Positions 24,036 through 37,200 of a stretch of 64,000 nt of DNA are shown here, piece by piece. The DNA is from Polytrichum commune. Lineage: Eukaryota > Streptophyta > Polytrichopsida > Polytrichales > Polytrichaceae. The DNA lies in the NCBI GenBank assembly GCA_950295325.1, contig OX485809.1, positions 39,713,081 through 39,777,080 on the forward strand. The letters run 5' to 3'. The position numbers were made by a program, and so were the translations under genes. Every line of letters begins with the position of its first letter. Within the stretch, counting starts at the first letter, position 1. The notes under the pieces are model-generated. The model ran no database searches, had not been told where the DNA came from, and saw nothing but the letters and a program-made list of their open reading frames with translations.

Positions 24036-25431
24036 AAAAACAATCCAATGAATCCAATGACAATGTATGCCTTCTTTGGATTCATAATGCAAATCTTCCA
24101 AGAGTTCAAAGTTTCATCAGTATATTATCTAACTTTATGAATGGAACCCACTTTGAAGGTTGTAATCACTCTCATAATTGATATGTTCTTACTAGGCAAT
24201 ATGTTACGAATTTTCTTTTTTAGTGGGGTGTTGGTTTTAGCTCACCCTGCCTTACTTGACGTTGTATTCTCCATTTGCACATCAAGAAAAACTTCCCCAA
24301 TTTGATCCCTCCCTTTGATCAAAATCATGAAGCTTTGGCCACTGTGTGAAATCATTTAATCAACAATGCTCAAAGGGAATATATAAGTTATATTTCTCAA
24401 GCATGTGATTGTCATCTTTATCCAAGGGTAGATTTCTCTAGGTGCTGACATAATTCATTTTGGTAATGTGTAATTTACTTGATGCATAGGCCTTGTTATG
24501 AATAAATTAGAAGTTTTGGTCTTTGAGCCTTAGCAAACACACATTACAAATAGTTCTTTCAAGTATTGATATACCTTAAACTTTTAAACTTTTAAACTTT
24601 AAGTCTTCATTTAAACTTGAAACTCCTTCACACAATGAGTTAAATACTACTATCCTCCAATAGGATGGACATTTAAACTTATTCTCGTAGCCTGTTGGCT
24701 TTGACTCTTGTAGTCTTTGCATGTGTAAGACCTAAATCGATGAGAGTATTTTATTGAGAATGTCTTTCCACATTCGGTCAATAAGTCAAAATCGTCAAGA
24801 TATAGAAAGTTCCAAATGCCAATAACCAGGAACCACGCAGTGAAATCAATTGGGAATGTCTTTGATGATAAATGTAGAACATAGTATTCAAATTGATGGT
24901 CCAATATTTTGATTTGATAATCTTAATGAAACAATTTGTTTCTCATAGTGCAAATCATTGGTGCCTTGAACCTCAAGCATGGATAGCTCATGTTATACAC
25001 CTGGATAACTTACTTACAAGATGTATGTTGATCTTTCAATGGATGTCGCATAAATGGTGCAAGGTGCATTTGTTAGGCACTTGAGCCAACCATGACTTGT
25101 GCAACCGCACTTAGCCACACAACTTTACCAACAAGATCATCAATTGAATGAATTTCATGGTCATACACTTAAGGAGCTACAATCACTTATACTAACACAA
25201 TTCCCTAGAACCTTACATTACAATGTATAGAAAGCACCATTTGTGACCAAATAAGACCCCTCATTGATCTACCATCATCATATTGATAATCTACCTGTTG
25301 CCCATTAAGGATTTGATAGGATCAACTTGGCATGTGCATAGAAGATGGAAGGACTTAATTCTTCAAAAGAATAAGAACCAACAACCTAAACAAATTATTC
25401 CTCAAAACAATTGTTCGGCATGCTCAAATTT

Positions 25432-28400
25432 CTAAAAAGTGCAACTAGCAGTTCTAAGAAGATTTTTCAAATTGATAAGTGCTTTTACTGGTCGGTGGTC
25501 GGAAGTCTTCACTGTGTCAATGGAAGTGTACATCAACAATTTTGCCTTGACGGGGCTTGAGCACTTCACCTTATACAAAATTCTATCTGTCCATGAAGGG
25601 ACCCTTTCCTGTATCATGCCATGAGAAAATGTTTATTCAATAAAACTCTCCAAAGAAATTGCTCTTGCAAAGACAAGGTCATGCAATATATAACAACCAC
25701 AACACATAATCATAGAGATACAAACACACATGTAATAAAAGACACAATCTTCACAAGCGTAGGTCAAGTCATTAAAAGTACACCCCTTGGTGGATGGTAA
25801 TCTTTCGATGAGGGCACATGTTACCACTCCCTTGAATGCAAGGAGGTATTGGACACAAACATGGGATGATTTTGGTGAACATACATTAAGCTCCCACTAT
25901 ATTGATATACAATTGTAGCATCACCAAGTAGCTATGAAATCATTAACCCAACAACCCACCTTTGCACTAGTATCATATATGTCTGTTCCAATATCAAACT
26001 TGAAGGTAGGTGGAAACAAGAGGGGCCCTTCAACAAACTCCTTAAAAATCTCCCCTCGTTGCACTGCTCTTTGTAGTTGGTCTTTGGGCCACAATGCCTG
26101 CATCAAGATTTGTTAGTACTCCATTTTGGAGAATATCATTGAATGAAGCATAAATAACTAAACGATGACTCCAAATCCACTCAAGCACATGTGTATGAGT
26201 GAATAATGTAGAGGTTATATGTGCGGAATACCTCCTCAAGGTTGTGGCTTATCAATAATCCAACAGAGTTGCGAGGCATTTCCACTCGATAATTTAGATC
26301 CCCAAGCCATATCACAAAATCTGAATCCTCTACAAAGTTGCCAGCTAGCCTCACTTTGCAATGAGGCTCATCAACTGCTGTAGATTTAGAGTCCTTACAA
26401 CCAGAACAAAAGCCCATTGGCCTTGTGAAGATTGTTTGACAAATGTGATCATATTGTTGATTGCGTTCCATTGTGTTGCATTCATGAGCTGCATTGGGAA
26501 TGTAATACTTATAAGTGTATGTACTTTAATGATAAATTGCAAAAACATCTATCGTTTGCAATAAACTAACCACCAATTAACCATCACTAACCACAATTGA
26601 CTAACCAACACTCAACCAACATGTCATTATTGGCTTTTGGTTTTACATGACATCTACATTTTGAGCCTTGATCATTAGCCCATTATCACATCACAATATT
26701 ATTGAAAAGTTCAAGTGACACTTTTACTCTTTGCATTCCAAAATAAATTAATAATTTTCCAATAATATCACAATGCATGTAATGGATATTGTTAAATCAT
26801 GGTATGTGGAGGACTAACAGTTTAAAGAAACAAATGCAATCAACTCAAATTTTGGAAAGGGAATGACTCACGAGCAAGATGAGAAGTAATGAATAGCATA
26901 GAGACCTTGTTGTATCGTAATAAAATGGCCGTGGCTCCTTTTTGACGGCCCACAACTTGACCAAACCCTCCTATTCCTACCTTGTCCACCAAATGACCTG
27001 CTCAAATTGCCAAATGAAGAATTCATTGATGTATACCATGCTCTAGAATATCCAAGATTTGAGTCATAGCCATGTTATGAGAAGTTTTTATAAGATTTTG
27101 GTCAGCGTGAAGTCATTAAGGCTACGCCCTAACATTTTAGGTATCCAAATTGGAACAAGGCCATATAAGCAAATTGAGGTGAGTTCCACACACCATACAA
27201 TTTGGCCTCATTGCATTTTCCAATAATGGATCATCCTTGTAATATTGACGTTGTCCCAATTCCATGATAAAACCTCAAATGCTGTCCATCGCATGATTCA
27301 CAATAACACAAGTTCATGTCTTGTACCAATCATCTAACAATCTTCTTCCCATGTTTGACATGTATTTATTAAAACACTAGAAGAGTTTTTTCAATATCAA
27401 AAGTACCTGTAATATAAGGTCGCAAAGACTTCTTTGCAAATATGTAAAGTTGAAGGGACATCATTAAAGACGCCCCAACACAACTGCAATGCCACCAAAA
27501 AATCATTACCATGCCTTGTTCTAGAGTTGTGTTCATAAAGAGTTGCACAAGGATGGGACTCCGCAACCTTAGCCTGGCTCGGTCTCTTTGTTTGGACAAT
27601 TGTTTTGAATCATACAATGCACCTAGTACATCTCTACAAATAACTTCACTATTGTCCATATTGATTACCAATCTAGGGATATCGTCATGTCAATTCCCAA
27701 GTCTTGATTGTATTTTCCTTTGTCATTATGCAATCTTTACTAGCTACAACCTTATCTTTGTCATGGTGAATTGCCTTCACATTATGGTCATAATAAGATT
27801 CTAAGATTTTATGCAAATAATATTTCCGCGAGCTTCTAGACTCCCAAAGCGTCTCCCATCTTGACCAACTTTCCCATAGTTTTTATTTTGTTAACTACTT
27901 CAAGTTAGAACCTTACTCCTTCCAAAGAGTAGAAATTATAGCAAACATATGAAGCAAAGCAAAGAGAAAGCAATTTTAAAGGACGCGAAACATACAAGTA
28001 CTTGTCACCCAACACTTCGGAGATGACCCTGTCGCCTGAAAAGTTTGGGGCTTCTTGCAACCCTATCACATACATATCATGCTTTTCTCCAGTGACATCA
28101 AGGAGCGTTGACATATTCTTAACAGGTTTCTTCAACTGTCATCATAATGGGACATATCTCCAAATGAGCTTATGTTTACACCATTATCTTGCTAACGGAC
28201 ACAATGTACCTACCAAAAATATTATACCACTCTTTCATAAATCACCATAACATTTTGGAGATGCGAATCTTTTGGTAGAGTTCTTCCCGTTTGTTTTGAA
28301 AGTCTTGTGAAGGTCTAAGAGTATATAGACCATCTTATGACTTAAAATCCTTTCACATAGACCTCACACAACAACATAGCAAGGTGCTCACTCTCATTAC

Positions 28401-28945
28401 CCAGTACAATGTGCTTCTCAAAACGCAAGGTTATTGAATTATTTCTTGACACTCAAAACTAAGCATTGCTTGGATGGAGTTGAATTGGGACAACGTTTGG
28501 GACTCACCCTTCCATTCATATTCCATGTCACAATGTAGATTTGGAGCTCCGAAGCTGCCTTCCTCATCGCTTTTATTTCCCCTAAACCTTGGGCCTCATT
28601 CACATTATGGCACAACACAAGGTTACCATTCGCATTTGCCAAGGGTGACTTAAGCATCTTAGGAGTATGTACTTCAACTACCATGGGGTCAACTTGTAAA
28701 GAACATGGTTTCATGACTTTCACAAAGGGAATGCTTAGGCTACAGCGATGAGCATTACGTACTTTCAAGCCTTGAGATTGTGATTCACCCATTGAGCATA
28801 CATTCTCATTTTGATTCATGAGCCTTGTGGATTCACTATCTTCAATCTCTTCAAGGTCTAATTTATCGTTACATTGTTGCTCCATAGAATCAAGTCTCAT
28901 GTGCGGTATAGCACAAACCTCACACTTTCGGGCACAATTTCCCAT
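25432..28945 (-). CDS. Type I inositol polyphosphate 5-phosphatase, 7 exons
   Basis: Exons, 5' to 3' on the minus strand: 28945-28508, 28135-27996, 27483-27407, 26997-26872, 26488-26232, 26097-25960 and 25608-25432. All phases close; 450 aa. The enzyme removes the 5-phosphate from inositol phosphates or phosphoinositides in Mg-dependent fashion and so tunes membrane signalling. The catalytic set is complete: WNMNGR (141-146), GLQEAP (from 171), SHLAPHE, WLGDLNYR (321-328), PSWTDRILY (from 396) and SDHRPV (428-433). The N-terminal 140 residues are not conserved and begin MGNCARKC, a possible myristoylation/palmitoylation site, though position 6 is Arg rather than Ser/Thr. No second domain, membrane span or WD40 repeats are visible, so it resembles the smaller plant 5PTases. 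I chose the MGNC start; an in-frame ATG lies 24 bases upstream. Substrate preference cannot be read. Confidence 0.93.
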
Positions 28946-30359
28946 TCTCGAACTATTAGAACAACTCAATGGTTTGTTGCGCTATTTGCAAGCAAAAGGA
29001 ACAAATATGTCTCATAACCATATCTGAAGTCTTCATCCTTGATTTAGACGTCATCAATAGTAGCATGATGTTGTATGCCCACACTTAAAGAAGATGGCAG
29101 CCACCTCTTCCAATCGCTTATTACACCTGCACTTGCAAAGAAAATTGTGAGGAGAAGCTAAGGGACCATCATGGATTGGAATCCTAATGATGGTGACATC
29201 ATAATCTATGTGACGCAAGTTTCAACACCAAGTCTTTTTTTCCAAGAACACGGATAATGACATTGGTTCCTTTGAGGGAAGCTATTTATTAATGATGGTC
29301 TCATTTATTAAACTAATACACAATGCTAGATTAATTAAAAAAATTATAAGATATTTCACAACTCTTGTTATTTGCACAAGTTTGCATCTCATCATTCCAT
29401 CGCTTTCACCAAAACAAGAAATGTGACATGACCTATTATATTGTTGCTCATCAAATATCAAGCAACTAGGTCATGCAAACAAGCTAATGACACAATTAGT
29501 ACGCACTGGTAGAAAGTGAGCATGACTCACATTTCCTATCCATTACCTAAATCTTTGTACCCTCACACTTTGCTCTAACAAGGTGTCTTAGAGCAAGGTG
29601 TTGGTGCTGACCCTTTTTTGTTTTGTTAAGAAGCACCAACAAGGTGTCTTAGAGCCTAAGGAGAGTTGAAGTCACAATCATTGCAAGTGTGTAAATTATG
29701 CACATGCGGAGAAGTATGAATGATAGAATTCCTCACGAGCTATAACTTCCAGATAATTGTATTGCATGATGTCCACATCTTGACGAGTTATAACCTACAA
29801 ATTATGTTGTTTTCTAGTGCATTTTCCTTGCAATGTGTTCCAATATATCATAGTATGATAATAAAGTCCATAGTTTGTGTCACAATTAACTAAACATAAC
29901 CATGCATTGCCTCTACAACAACAGACATATACTATGATAGGTATACAATAGGTAGGCTATGATATCACACATGTCATGTTATGCTTTTATCAACACCGTC
30001 ATCAAACCCAATCAACTAATAATAGTACTACAACATCTTGGCATGGAACCTAAACACCTCTTAATTGGCGATCACGTAAAACGCAGGTAATTAACAAGTA
30101 GATGTACAGAGAGAGCAATAAAATTATTACCTCAGCACTGGCAATAACATGGTGACGAATTAACATCGTCCACTGGCAACATCAGTGACTATGTTGGCCA
30201 CTTGATTGAGCCTTGGTGTTGCTCAATAAACTTAGCACATGTTTTTTCCCACATACATTTTGCAATTCAATCAATTTATGACAATTGATGCCATCACAAC
30301 GTCTTCGTAAACTACCCCTATCAGCTTGGTGATGACGATAGACGTCCTCTTGTTTTCTT

Positions 30360-31363
30360 GGTGACGTGCACATACAACAACAATATTCCAATTCAGCATG
30401 ACATGGCAAAAAAACAACATTCAATATTCTTTCATAAAAAGCGTAACATACAACATCATAAACTTTAGTTGTTTTCAACAAATTATGTCTTATTAACATT
30501 GTAATGTCCAATTATCATATCTATCGCCACAACTCGGTGGAGAAGTAAGCTCCCATAAGCTTGGTGTGTGGAGACAACGATTCAATTAAATACCATGACC
30601 TCATTTCAGCATGACATGCAAGAAGCATTCTTCAATCCTACAAAGTGAAGTCCACACTAGAGCTTTACACAGACCGAGAACAAACTTATGTATAAATATT
30701 TTCGCACATCATTTAAACACTTCCAATTCTGTCGAATATTGTGCACATGAAGACAAAGAAACATCGTTATTTTAGCATGCCATAGCAAAAATTAGCATTA
30801 GTTTCCTCATGAATATAACGCTCCACATGCAGCACCAACGTGCAACCAAAACTTGTCCACAATCAATCCCCTCAATATGAATCAACGCGCTTTGCAAGAG
30901 TATATATACCTACTAACACCTTCGCAAGTTCAAATAAGCTTTGCAACCTCTCGGCAGAGTGGTTCAATACCTAATAGCCCTATTCGCTCCGTGATTACCC
31001 AAAACATCATGTATTCTGAGATCGTTGATGTGGAGAGACAACAAGTAATGGAAAATCACACCACTATCAATGCAATATACCATAGCAAAACATACGCATT
31101 GGCTCCACAAGAAAGAACGTGCACGAAACAAGACCAAATCTGATTCCCTAGGTCTGATTCAACAAGCTAATAGCCCTATTCACTCCGTGATTACCCAAAA
31201 CATCATGTATTCTGAGATCGTTGATGTGGAGAGACAACAAGTAATGGAAAATCACACCACTATCAATGCAATATACCCTAGCAAAATATACGCATTGGCT
31301 CCACAAGAAAGAACGTGCACGAAACAAGACCAAAGCTGATTCCCTAGGTCTGATTCAACAAGC
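30360..31363. repeat. Degenerate tandem array ending in two near-identical 196-bp units
   Basis: The units 30971-31166 and 31167-31363 differ at only about five positions. Each contains CTAATAGCCCTATTC, CATCATGTATTCTGAGATCG, GTGGAGAGACAACAAGTAATGG and CACAAGAAAGAACGTGCACG. Looser relatives (CAGCATGACATG, GTGGAGACAACGATTCAA, AGCATGCCATAGCAAAA) occur upstream from about 30360 at roughly 170-200 bp intervals. Open frames across it (up to 96 codons) reflect the duplication and are not conserved proteins. Confidence 0.75.
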
Positions 31364-32472
31364 TTTCCGCCACACCTTCATAAGACCTTCGGTGAGCAAC
31401 TTGAGCTATGAAATGAGCGATGACGACTGTTAATTTCACCACGGCAATGGTGGTGCCTGTTGTTGTAACTCCAAGGCTCCTCCAACAATTTACCATAACC
31501 CAAGATGCTCATCTACGACAACCACTCAAAACAAGATTACATGGGGTTCAATTCATCCATCCAGCATCTGCTGCAACTCCTCCTTTTATTAGCCTCACCT
31601 TGGGGCTTCATGAAGAGCGCTCTCTCCTAACATGTAGTATTTTGTCATGGTACACCTGCCATTACTTACTCCCCAAGGCCTAAACCTAAAAAATATTCAC
31701 AAGGGCGACGTGGTAGCTTGTTGTGGCAAAGTCCCTCAACACACAACAATTCTTGAATCATCAACCACTCACTATGTTTTTGTGTTTTTTTTGTTTTTCA
31801 CTATCATTTGTGAGTGAGGTATCAAATGAAATATCTTCATAGGCAAGACTTAGTCCAATAATATTTCGTAGCTCCAATTATCAAGGGAAGGGACAGCAAA
31901 ATCCAAATGATAAGCAATTAATCTTTGATTGGTCATTGCGCACAGGAGGTGATCTTGAGAAGCTGTACAAGATGAAGAGGGGAAAAAACAATCTTTGACG
32001 AAAATACCACCATTTGAAGGAACTAAAGATGTTTCTTGCAGACATGTTTTGGTGTTGAGCACCACCTATACTAAGCATGTGCTCACTTCAAGGATTAAAA
32101 ACCACATGTTGAACGCCTACCAATACATTGCTCCACTTGGATAAGATCTTAATACACTCTCCCTTGCCTTTCTCTCTTCCCATTGGCCATGAAATGTGTG
32201 TTGGCCAAGTTCCCTTCCCCCGAAGCCCCCTCCAAGAGCACGGTACCTATTTAGCTTAATTGTGACGCTTGTGTGTGCTTCTTGGACTACCCAATGGACT
32301 CATAATATAAACTTAACATCACACATGGTTTCGACTCAGGACTTCCAATTTACAGAGGTGATTGGGATGTGGGATTGCCACAATGGCCATTCAAAACAAG
32401 ATGACACATGACCGAATTTTCATGCCTTAAGTTAGTTTGAGATAGTACCCGTGCAAAGAAAGACAAGATACT

Positions 32473-32687
32473 ACACTAAATATGATATTTAGTGTCACTT
32501 ACTATTTGGAATTATAATCTATTTTCACTACTAATGTAATTTTTCACCAAGCAAAGTTGTTTAATGTTCTATATTGTCCAAACAACCAATTTGACATTTG
32601 TTGGTAAAAGATGAGATATATAGTAATTAGATATAGCATTGTGTAATTCCAAATAGCAAGTGACGCTTAATAGTGTAGCTTGGTACG
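32473..32687. mobile_element. MITE-like element, relative of 11976-12171
   Basis: The left end starts with a perfect 23-bp palindrome (32473-32495), then GTCACTTACTATTTGGAATTA. The right end, read in reverse, gives GTCACTTGCTATTTGGAATTA, matching at 20 of 21 bases. The interior TTCTATATTGTCCAAACAA matches the interior of the 11976-12171 element in reverse. No coding content. The target-site duplication is not certain. Confidence 0.55.
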
Positions 32688-34254
32688 GTATAAGGAGAGT
32701 AGACTAGAAATCATCTTGGGGGCTTGGGAGTTGTGGCAACCAATGCCTGCAACTTAACATAGGTGCCACAAACCCCTTCAAATTAGTCTACGGAAGTGAG
32801 ATTAAGTTGGGATGAAACCTATATAAATTAGGTTTTACCCAGAGCCCCTAACATGGTTACCATGAATCATAGACCCCATGTGGGGCCCAAACCACTCACA
32901 AACCCCAAATGAACCTTCTGAGCAGTTATTTAACATTTGGCAAAATTAAAAATCCAACTTAGTAAAAAGGGGAGGGATAACTTCTACACGAATGCACACG
33001 TTCACCTTGAATGATCTTAATGGATGTCATGAAGCCAAGGCCATGGGGGTGATACAGGATTGGAATCAGAGAACTTGCAAGACTAGATGACTGAAATGCC
33101 TTTGAATACATCCCACTTTGAATGACCGTCCAGAGAGATGTCGCCAGAAAATAACTTTGAAATATATCAGGACTTGCATGAATCAACAAATGTATGATAT
33201 TCCATTACTTTGTACATATTAATTTGGACACAAGAGGATTGATTTACTCATTAATTATAATCGTGTCCAAAATTGATATTGGCTTCAAATTAGTGTAAAC
33301 TGCACCCAATTTCAAACATGTGGATGCTCCAAAACTAATATGGTACACACTAAATTGGAATAAGTAGCACAGCATCCCTTCCCCTCCTCTGTTCATTCTA
33401 TTTTTTCATCCTCAGGGCCTCAAATTCATGACAGCCATTAAGGTCATCCAAAGCAGGATTGTTCATGCAATGTTGTACCTCCAATATTTCAACACTATTC
33501 CAGTCACATAAACGACCGTAAAGTCTTGAACTTATGAATCTTTCATTGTTTGATTATTGTTATATCAAATCAGGAGAATGTGAATGATGCATAATGATTG
33601 GTAATGAATCTCAGATGCACCTCCAAAGTATTAGTTTAATCTGGTGAGAATTTTGACATGATGGAAATCTCTTATCTGTACGAACTATGATCTATTAAAA
33701 AATTGCGACTACAGATTACTGTGGGGTTGTAGGGATCACAAGACCTCTTCAAAATATGATACTGGGTTCACAACGCCCTTCTGAAAACCTTGAGCCGTAT
33801 TAGGAACCTTTGTAAGCTGTAGGTGTGTGAAACCTTAATTAGTATCACCTTTGTAATAAATGACAATCTATAGCATAATCTGAAAGATCAAAAGGCAATG
33901 GCAATTTTCACTTCCTTGCCAAATCCTATTACACTCTTGCTTTACAGCAAAGACCGAGTGTGTATCAGTCCTTCCACATGGTAAACACCTAAACAGGTGT
34001 TGAGTCTGACTAGCCATTTTCCAGCAATTTCCTTTCCATCAAAGAAGACTTCCACTTAAGGACACTATTTGATCAACCTAAGCTTACCCTGAAAGTCCAA
34101 CTCCTTTACTCCGATGTTCAGACTACATCCAGAATGACCATTTCTATATACAACACATTGTGTTGTGAGCCTTTCTAGCTAGTTCATCATCTCCAGAAAT
34201 GACTATGCTTCCGATGTTTATGGTAATTGTGTTCACCTAGTGATTTGACCAGAG

Positions 34255-37200
34255 TCACCGACCACCCATGGCATAAGAGATGATTTGCTTCTTCAGAGGG
34301 CCCAACAGATGCACCGCATTGAAACCGGCTGCACGAGCTATGTTAAAAGGTCCAAAATCTGTGGAGTAGATCTTTTGGAAACCATCCAAGATAGCCATCA
34401 TTGCCATATTGGTCTTCTTTCGCTCTCCTTCATATTCTTCCAGTAAAGTTGTCTGAAATGTGATGACAAAACAATTAGAGATAGTCACATCATACCAAAT
34501 ACCATTTCAGCATGTTCACTTTAGTAGTACATAGCGAAAAGGGTGGCTTAAACCCAAGGAATAAACCCACATCGCATAGGAAGTCCAAGGTTAAGATGCC
34601 TTAGGCCAGAATAGTGCTCAGATGCGTACTCCACCCAATCATAGTGGGGGTATCCGGGTGAACCCGATATTTTCAACCAACCATGTGGGAACCTAGAGGC
34701 TTGGCCTTGAAGGAGATTAGGTAAAGGTCAGGCTATTCACGCCCATTCAGGGTGTTCACCTCTGATAGGAGGCAGTATTCTTCAGGGTCCCTCTAAATCT
34801 CGTGATGTTTGTTTCAGGATTACATACAGAATGGAACTAACTTGAAGATGAAGCGACACTATAATGCACGCCAGTGATCACATTGAAACATCTCTTCTTA
34901 CATTGTGAAATCACATCGTCAGCAGCTTCAACTTCACCAAAAAGGAAGAAATCGAGACATTGGAACAACAATATTTGCACATACCTCTCCAATATCACGG
35001 CCAGTTTGTATTCCTTGTTGCAGAACTTTTGTAAGCGCATCAGCATCTCCAAACCCTAAATTGACACCTTGTCCAGCAAGGGGATGCACTGTATGTGCAG
35101 CATCACCAACAAGAGCAACACGGTGGCTCACATACTTGGTTGCATGCATTAAAGACAATGGAAATGAAAGCCTGTCTGTGACACAGTCTACAATGCGGGG
35201 AGGAACTTGGAACTGCTCCACTGCTGAAGGTGCCATGGCTCCAAGCACTTGAGTCCCTAGCACTCCCCCCAACACCTCTGCAATCCTTGAGTTTGGTTGC
35301 GATCCATAGTCTTCTAGTAATGCTCTGTTTGCTGCTGTAACAAAGTTTTCACGTGACATGGTCTTTAGGTCCTGGGCAGTTAGAGGTGATGTTGTCCACA
35401 CTATGTTGCTATATGTGCCTCCCAATGGCAGCAATGCAAATGGGCCAGTGGGAAGAAAACGTTGCCAAGCTGTAGCGTGATCCCATTCCACCTTTACTGT
35501 GCAGATCACTGCTGTTTGTTTGTACTCCCATCCTCTTGTCTGGAAGCCTGCCATCGCTCTTAATGCTGACCTCCCTCCATCTGCCCCAACCTAATCACAG
35601 CAGCATTGCATGTAAGTTTTGTAACACTCGTAATCTCAACCTCAAACCTGGCAATTGATCCTTTAGTCACATAAAAACAGTCACCACAATGACACTTTGG
35701 CATTGGTAATCTTCTAAGGTAATCTCTTGCATTTTTACTCTTCTAGAAGAGAGGAGAAGAGAAAGAGCTGACTTCAATGCTGACACTGGCATGAAAAATG
35801 ATGTTGCTTCATCTTCAAGTCAGACTTGAGTCTATATGTAATCCCGAAACAGGCATCACAAGAATTAGAGGGCCCTCAAAGACTATTGAATCTTATTAAG
35901 GTGAACACCTTGAACGGGTGCAGACAAGCCGGCCTGCACCGATCTCCTCCAAGGACAAGCCCTTGATTGAAAATATCCAATTCCCTCATATACCCCACTA
36001 ATATCAGGTGGAACATAGTAGTAGGGTACACCAGAAAATCAAAATTGTTAGAAAGGTCACCCATCCAAGCCCTATTCCAGCCTTAAGCAGCTTAACCTTG
36101 GAATTCCCATGGGATCTGGGTTAAAGCCTTGGGTTTAGGCCACCCCTCTTCTAGGACCAATATAAACTATGTCACCACAAGATCCTTTCCATGAGGTAAG
36201 TCATGAAGGCTAGAATTTGTTTGAACACAGAAAGATAATATAGACACATACAGGAAACTGTGAATCAACGAAATAGCAAGTGGAATTAGTGGAGAAGATG
36301 GTGTCGTGTCAAACCAGATTGGACCAAACAAGACAGGACATGTATCCTTACCACAAGACGTGCTCGCAGGGTTCTTCCATCAGCAAGTCCAACCTGAGCC
36401 CAGTCTTGTCTTCCATCAACATTTGCCTCGTTAGCAACAGTAGTGGCTGGTGCAATAGGAGATGGGAAAAGGACGGACTGCACTTGGGCAGGATTGATGA
36501 GCTCAACCGATCCTGTACTCTGCAATTCCAGCCCATCAGGCTCTTTCCACAACACTTCACTCTGTTTCATGAAGAACTAATAGTGCAGGAATGGTTCAGA
36601 TTCTAGAGCTGACCTGCAGATGGGAGAGTAGAGCAGCAAGCAACACTTTGTTTTCCACCACATATCTGCAAAAGACATCCCAAGAAACATATGACCTTGT
36701 TAAGCCAACATCTGGAAAACAGCTTACACACAAGTAGACGATATTGTTCAACCACTGAATGTAGGTTTCTTCAGTCGAGTGTCTTCTCCTTCAGCATATT
36801 GCATCATTGAGGTGCACCCATATCCGTTTCCACAAGCTAAGGGTTGTCTCTATGCAAGTAACTCCTTAAGCTGAGTTGTAGCAGGTTAACAAACAAGAAG
36901 TCAACATCTAGTAATTGTGGATGTATGCATGGCAGCTGCCATTCAATTCATCACCCCAAGCCTTAATCATACAAGGAGAGCAGGATTGCATGATCAAAAT
37001 ACCTAATGACATTGGTTGTTTTAGTGCATGGAGTTACCATTCTACAGCTCACTTGTGCAAGATAGAAGAGGGGGAAGTCTAAGATTCCACAGAGAAGGTA
37101 ATTGCTGCTAAAGATTCTCACTTTGATGTGGACTATAAGCAGTTCAATGTTTCAAAGATCCCAGTGAGACAACTTTGTTAATATAAATAGTCAATTCAAA

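Larger units (their letters stand above)
19341..25431. other. Intergenic region between ATL and 5-phosphatase genes
   Basis: No protein-coding gene seen. Contents recognised: family B repeats (20303-20540, 21727-21910), a tRNA-Leu gene (21515-21594), a possible tRNA-derived fragment (about 22188-22262), a (GT)n/(AC)n palindromic microsatellite near 23014-23038, a Stowaway-type MITE (23111-23544), and a dispersed repeat (23877-24035) with an inverted relative at 48660-48802. The rest is unassigned AT-rich DNA. Confidence 0.6.
28946..34254. other. Intergenic region upstream of the 5-phosphatase and downstream of COQ6
   Basis: No gene seen. 28946-30500 is AT-rich DNA with weak internal repeats (AACAAGGTGTCTTAGAGC occurs twice near 29578 and 29639). 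About 30360-31363 is a degenerate tandem array whose last two units are almost identical. 32473-32687 is a MITE-like element. The remainder, 32690-34254, contains nothing I can assign; its last part is probably the COQ6 3' UTR and flank. Confidence 0.6.

Noticed and set aside
30853-31339. Plus-strand open frames of 96 and 89 codons with the same peptide
   Set aside because: The similarity comes from the 196-bp DNA duplication; no conserved protein is seen.
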